Below are positions 62,403-64,000 of a stretch of 64,000 nt of DNA, piece after piece; within the stretch, counting starts at the first letter, position 1; each line of letters opens with the position of its first letter. A program made the position numbers and the translations under genes. Under the pieces are notes generated by a model that made no database searches, was not told where the DNA came from, and saw only the letters and a program-made list of their open reading frames with translations. The stretch is from Acidimicrobiia bacterium (lineage in GTDB: Bacteria; Actinomycetota; Acidimicrobiia; Acidimicrobiales; Poriferisodalaceae). The stretch covers positions 11,696 to 75,695 of the forward strand of contig DUBN01000058.1 in assembly GCA_012960315.1 (NCBI GenBank), read 5' to 3'.

Positions 62403-63892
62403 GTGGAGTGTCCTTGTGTCAGTAATAGTTCTGTAGCTCGTTCAACAAGACCAGCACGATCAACTTTGGCTGTGGAAGCAAGCGGGATCTCTTCAACGAA
62501 CCAAATATGACGGGGGTGGGCGTATGCGGGGCCGTTTTCAAGTGCGAATTGCTTGAGTTCCTCAACACTCATCTGTGCTCCGGATTCAATTCGAACAAAT
62601 GCGGCGGGTAACTGGCCCTTTAGCTCATCAGCCACCGGCACGACTACTGCTTGATGAACCGCCGGGTGCTGTTCCAACATTTGCTCCACCGAGTCTGGGT
62701 AAATGTTTTCGCCTGCGCAAACGAACATGTCATCAACCCGACCGACGAAGAAATACCAGCCGTCGTCATCTCGGCTCATTAGATCGCCTGTGTGGTACCA
62801 CCCATCGGTGAGCTTGTCGGCGTTGACGGCAGGAAGATCGTGGTAGCCGTTCATGACTCCCTTAGAGCGAACCCATAGTTCACCATGGTTCGATTCGGCA
62901 CCGTTCTCGGGGTCAACAAGCTTGAGTTCTACTTTGGGGTGCTGGTAGCCGAGAGTAATTTTTGGTCTAGGGAGACCATCGGGATGAGGACCAAACTCCA
63001 AGACCGCTTCAGTAGTTCCGTAACCATTGGTTACAAAAGCGTCCGGGAACAATGCCTGAACGTCATCGAAAAGGGCTTCAGTCATTGGTGCAGAGCCAAT
63101 TAAGACTCGTTGCACCGACGACAGGTCATAGCTGCGCTGAGATTCGTTTAGTTCCGCAGTAACGAGGGCATACATTGTTGGAACCCCCCCGCACATAGTG
63201 ACCTGCTCTTCGTCGATTGCTTCCAAGTACCCGCGCGCCGAAAATTGGGGCAAGAGAACTACAGTTCCCCCACTCGCAAAGGCGAGCTTTGAACCCATCG
63301 AAGCGTTCTTGTGATACAGCGGAGCCGATACCACCATGACTTCGCCGGGAAGTGTTGCGCCGTACTCAAGGACGGTGAACGTCACATTCTCGTGAGACAG
63401 CAACACCCCCTTTGGACGTCCGGTTGACCCGGAGGTATAGATCTGGATAGCGACTTCAGACGGATCGACTTCAGCAAGGTTCTCCACAGGCGCGCCGGCC
63501 ATGAGTTGTGCCCATTCTTGTGAACCTGTGGTGATTGCCGGCACGTCGGATAGAACACCAGCGTGTCCTGGATCTGTGATTAGCAGCTTCAAATCTGCGT
63601 CTTGAACGATGTATTGGAGGGTTGCCGTAGGGAGCCGTGTATTGAGTGGAACAAAAACCATTCCTGCAGCAGGAGCGCCGAACATTACGACGTAGTACTC
63701 GCTGAGATTGCTTGCCAGCATCCCCACCCGCGAGCCTGGTGCCAGCCCACGATCTACTAGCGCGGCCGCAAATACCTTCACTTGGTTTTGTATTTGGGCG
63801 ACTGTCAACCTTTCGACCGGGTCTTTGGAGCGATCAACCAGGGCAATGCCCTCTGGGTCAGGATTTTGATCAAGAAGCTCGGCGATATTCAT
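62399..63892 (-). CDS. acyl-CoA synthetase (AMP-binding)
   Basis: A 497-residue ligase. ATP loop IYTSGSTGRPKGVLLSHENV, acyl site NGYGTTEAVLEFG, GWYHTGDLMSRDDDG, hinge VGRVDDMFVCAGENIYPDSV and C-terminal Lys in LASTAKVDRAGL. It activates a carboxylic acid to its CoA ester. The middle gene of SDR, ligase and MDR on the minus strand, with an 8-bp gap from the SDR and a 4-bp overlap with the MDR. The combined set suggests degradation of a cyclic or branched acid, but the substrate is unknown. Confidence 0.92.
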   Translation of the reverse strand: MNIAELLDQNPDPEGIALVDRSKDPVERLTVAQIQNQVKVFAAALVDRGLAPGSRVGMLASNLSEYYVVMFGAPAAGMVFVPLNTRLPTATLQYIVQDADLKLLITDPGHAGVLSDVPAITTGSQEWAQLMAGAPVENLAEVDPSEVAIQIYTSGSTGRPKGVLLSHENVTFTVLEYGATLPGEVMVVSAPLYHKNASMGSKLAFASGGTVVLLPQFSARGYLEAIDEEQVTMCGGVPTMYALVTAELNESQRSYDLSSVQRVLIGSAPMTEALFDDVQALFPDAFVTNGYGTTEAVLEFGPHPDGLPRPKITLGYQHPKVELKLVDPENGAESNHGELWVRSKGVMNGYHDLPAVNADKLTDGWYHTGDLMSRDDDGWYFFVGRVDDMFVCAGENIYPDSVEQMLEQHPAVHQAVVVPVADELKGQLPAAFVRIESGAQMSVEELKQFALENGPAYAHPRHIWFVEEIPLASTAKVDRAGLVERATELLLTQGHST

Positions 63893-63900
63893 CGAATTGA

Positions 63901-64000
63901 TTATCCCAAAACTTCAGGTTCGCAGGTCATCAAAATTTCGGCGACAGTCGCAGTATTTGGGAGCCTGACAATTGTGGCGACCGTTTCGGCGAGATCCGCG
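63901..64000 (-). CDS. short-chain dehydrogenase, C-terminal fragment (runs off the window)
   Basis: The minus strand is open from base 64000 to TAA at 63903-63901, encoding ADLAETVATIVRLPNTATVA followed by EILMTCEPEVLG. The PxxxAxTVxxxxxLPxxxxVxEI pattern is the usual last helix and strand of SDR oxidoreductases. Only about 32 residues are visible, so substrate and cofactor cannot be judged. It is the first seen gene of the SDR-ligase-MDR operon. Confidence 0.65.
   Translation of the reverse strand, partial: ADLAETVATIVRLPNTATVAEILMTCEPEVLG

Overview
The window is a gene-dense bacterial chromosome segment, almost certainly actinobacterial. The evidence is a PAC2-family protein, an acyl-CoA carboxylase epsilon subunit, SCP2-thiolase/DUF35 and CoA-ligase gene sets, a secreted beta-propeller lipoprotein of the COG4880 type, many GTG starts, ATGA/GTGA overlaps, and several genes whose -10-like TANNNT hexamer lies only 6 to 9 bases before the start codon (leaderless transcription). 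Base composition is moderate rather than very GC-rich. An uncultured aquatic Acidimicrobiia-like lineage would fit, but this is inference. I see no rRNA, insertion sequence, phage gene or CRISPR array. The first gene (acyl-CoA dehydrogenase) and the last (SDR) are cut by the window edges.

Layout. 1-4375: acyl-CoA and valine/propionate catabolism (acyl-CoA dehydrogenase, mmsA) and a thiolase-fold protein with its DUF35 partner. 4427-15014: a mixed block with a propeller lipoprotein, PAC2, aroC, a TauE permease, a MalY-type aminotransferase, SURF1, a CapA-like lipoprotein and an S9 peptidase. 15079-20509: an information-processing block with a candidate small RNA, xseB-xseA, two tRNA-Ser genes, tadA, the SRP RNA and dnaX-ybaB-recR. 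20689-24411: acetyl-CoA acetyltransferase, crotonyl-CoA carboxylase/reductase, an epimerase and a SpoU methyltransferase. 24517-34535: a nucleoside island with a BMP-type ABC importer, an aldolase-SDR fusion, mtnA, upp, psuG and a second TauE. 34557-41052: menaquinone genes menE against menC-H-D-F, headed by a MerR regulator with a dyad operator. 41118-48082: acyl-CoA synthetase, 5'-3' exonuclease, VOC protein and a two-gene sulfatase operon. 48268-54562: acyl-CoA carboxylase beta and epsilon, carotenoid oxygenase, CaiB and ethylmalonyl-CoA mutase. 54612-64000: aat, cyclophilin, lysC-asd, an EEP nuclease, a MazG-like protein, an envelope protein, a PhyH oxygenase, and an SDR/CoA-ligase/MDR operon.

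How it works together. Thiolase, Ccr, the epimerase and Ecm supply most of an ethylmalonyl-CoA pathway, with the carboxylase beta/epsilon pair and mmsA handling propionyl/methylmalonyl units. Men genes and SURF1 point to a respiratory aerobe using menaquinone and a haem-copper oxidase. The nucleoside island looks like uptake plus salvage of pseudouridine, uracil and 5-deoxy- or 5-methylthio-ribose.

The most unusual items are: SRP RNA, tRNA-Ser and tadA packed head to tail with the tRNA CCA end sharing a base with the tadA start codon; a candidate terminator-ended small RNA whose upstream box matches that of the SRP RNA; an aldolase-SDR fusion translationally coupled to mtnA; a thiolase lacking its cysteine nucleophile; and tandem dyads in the merR/men promoter.
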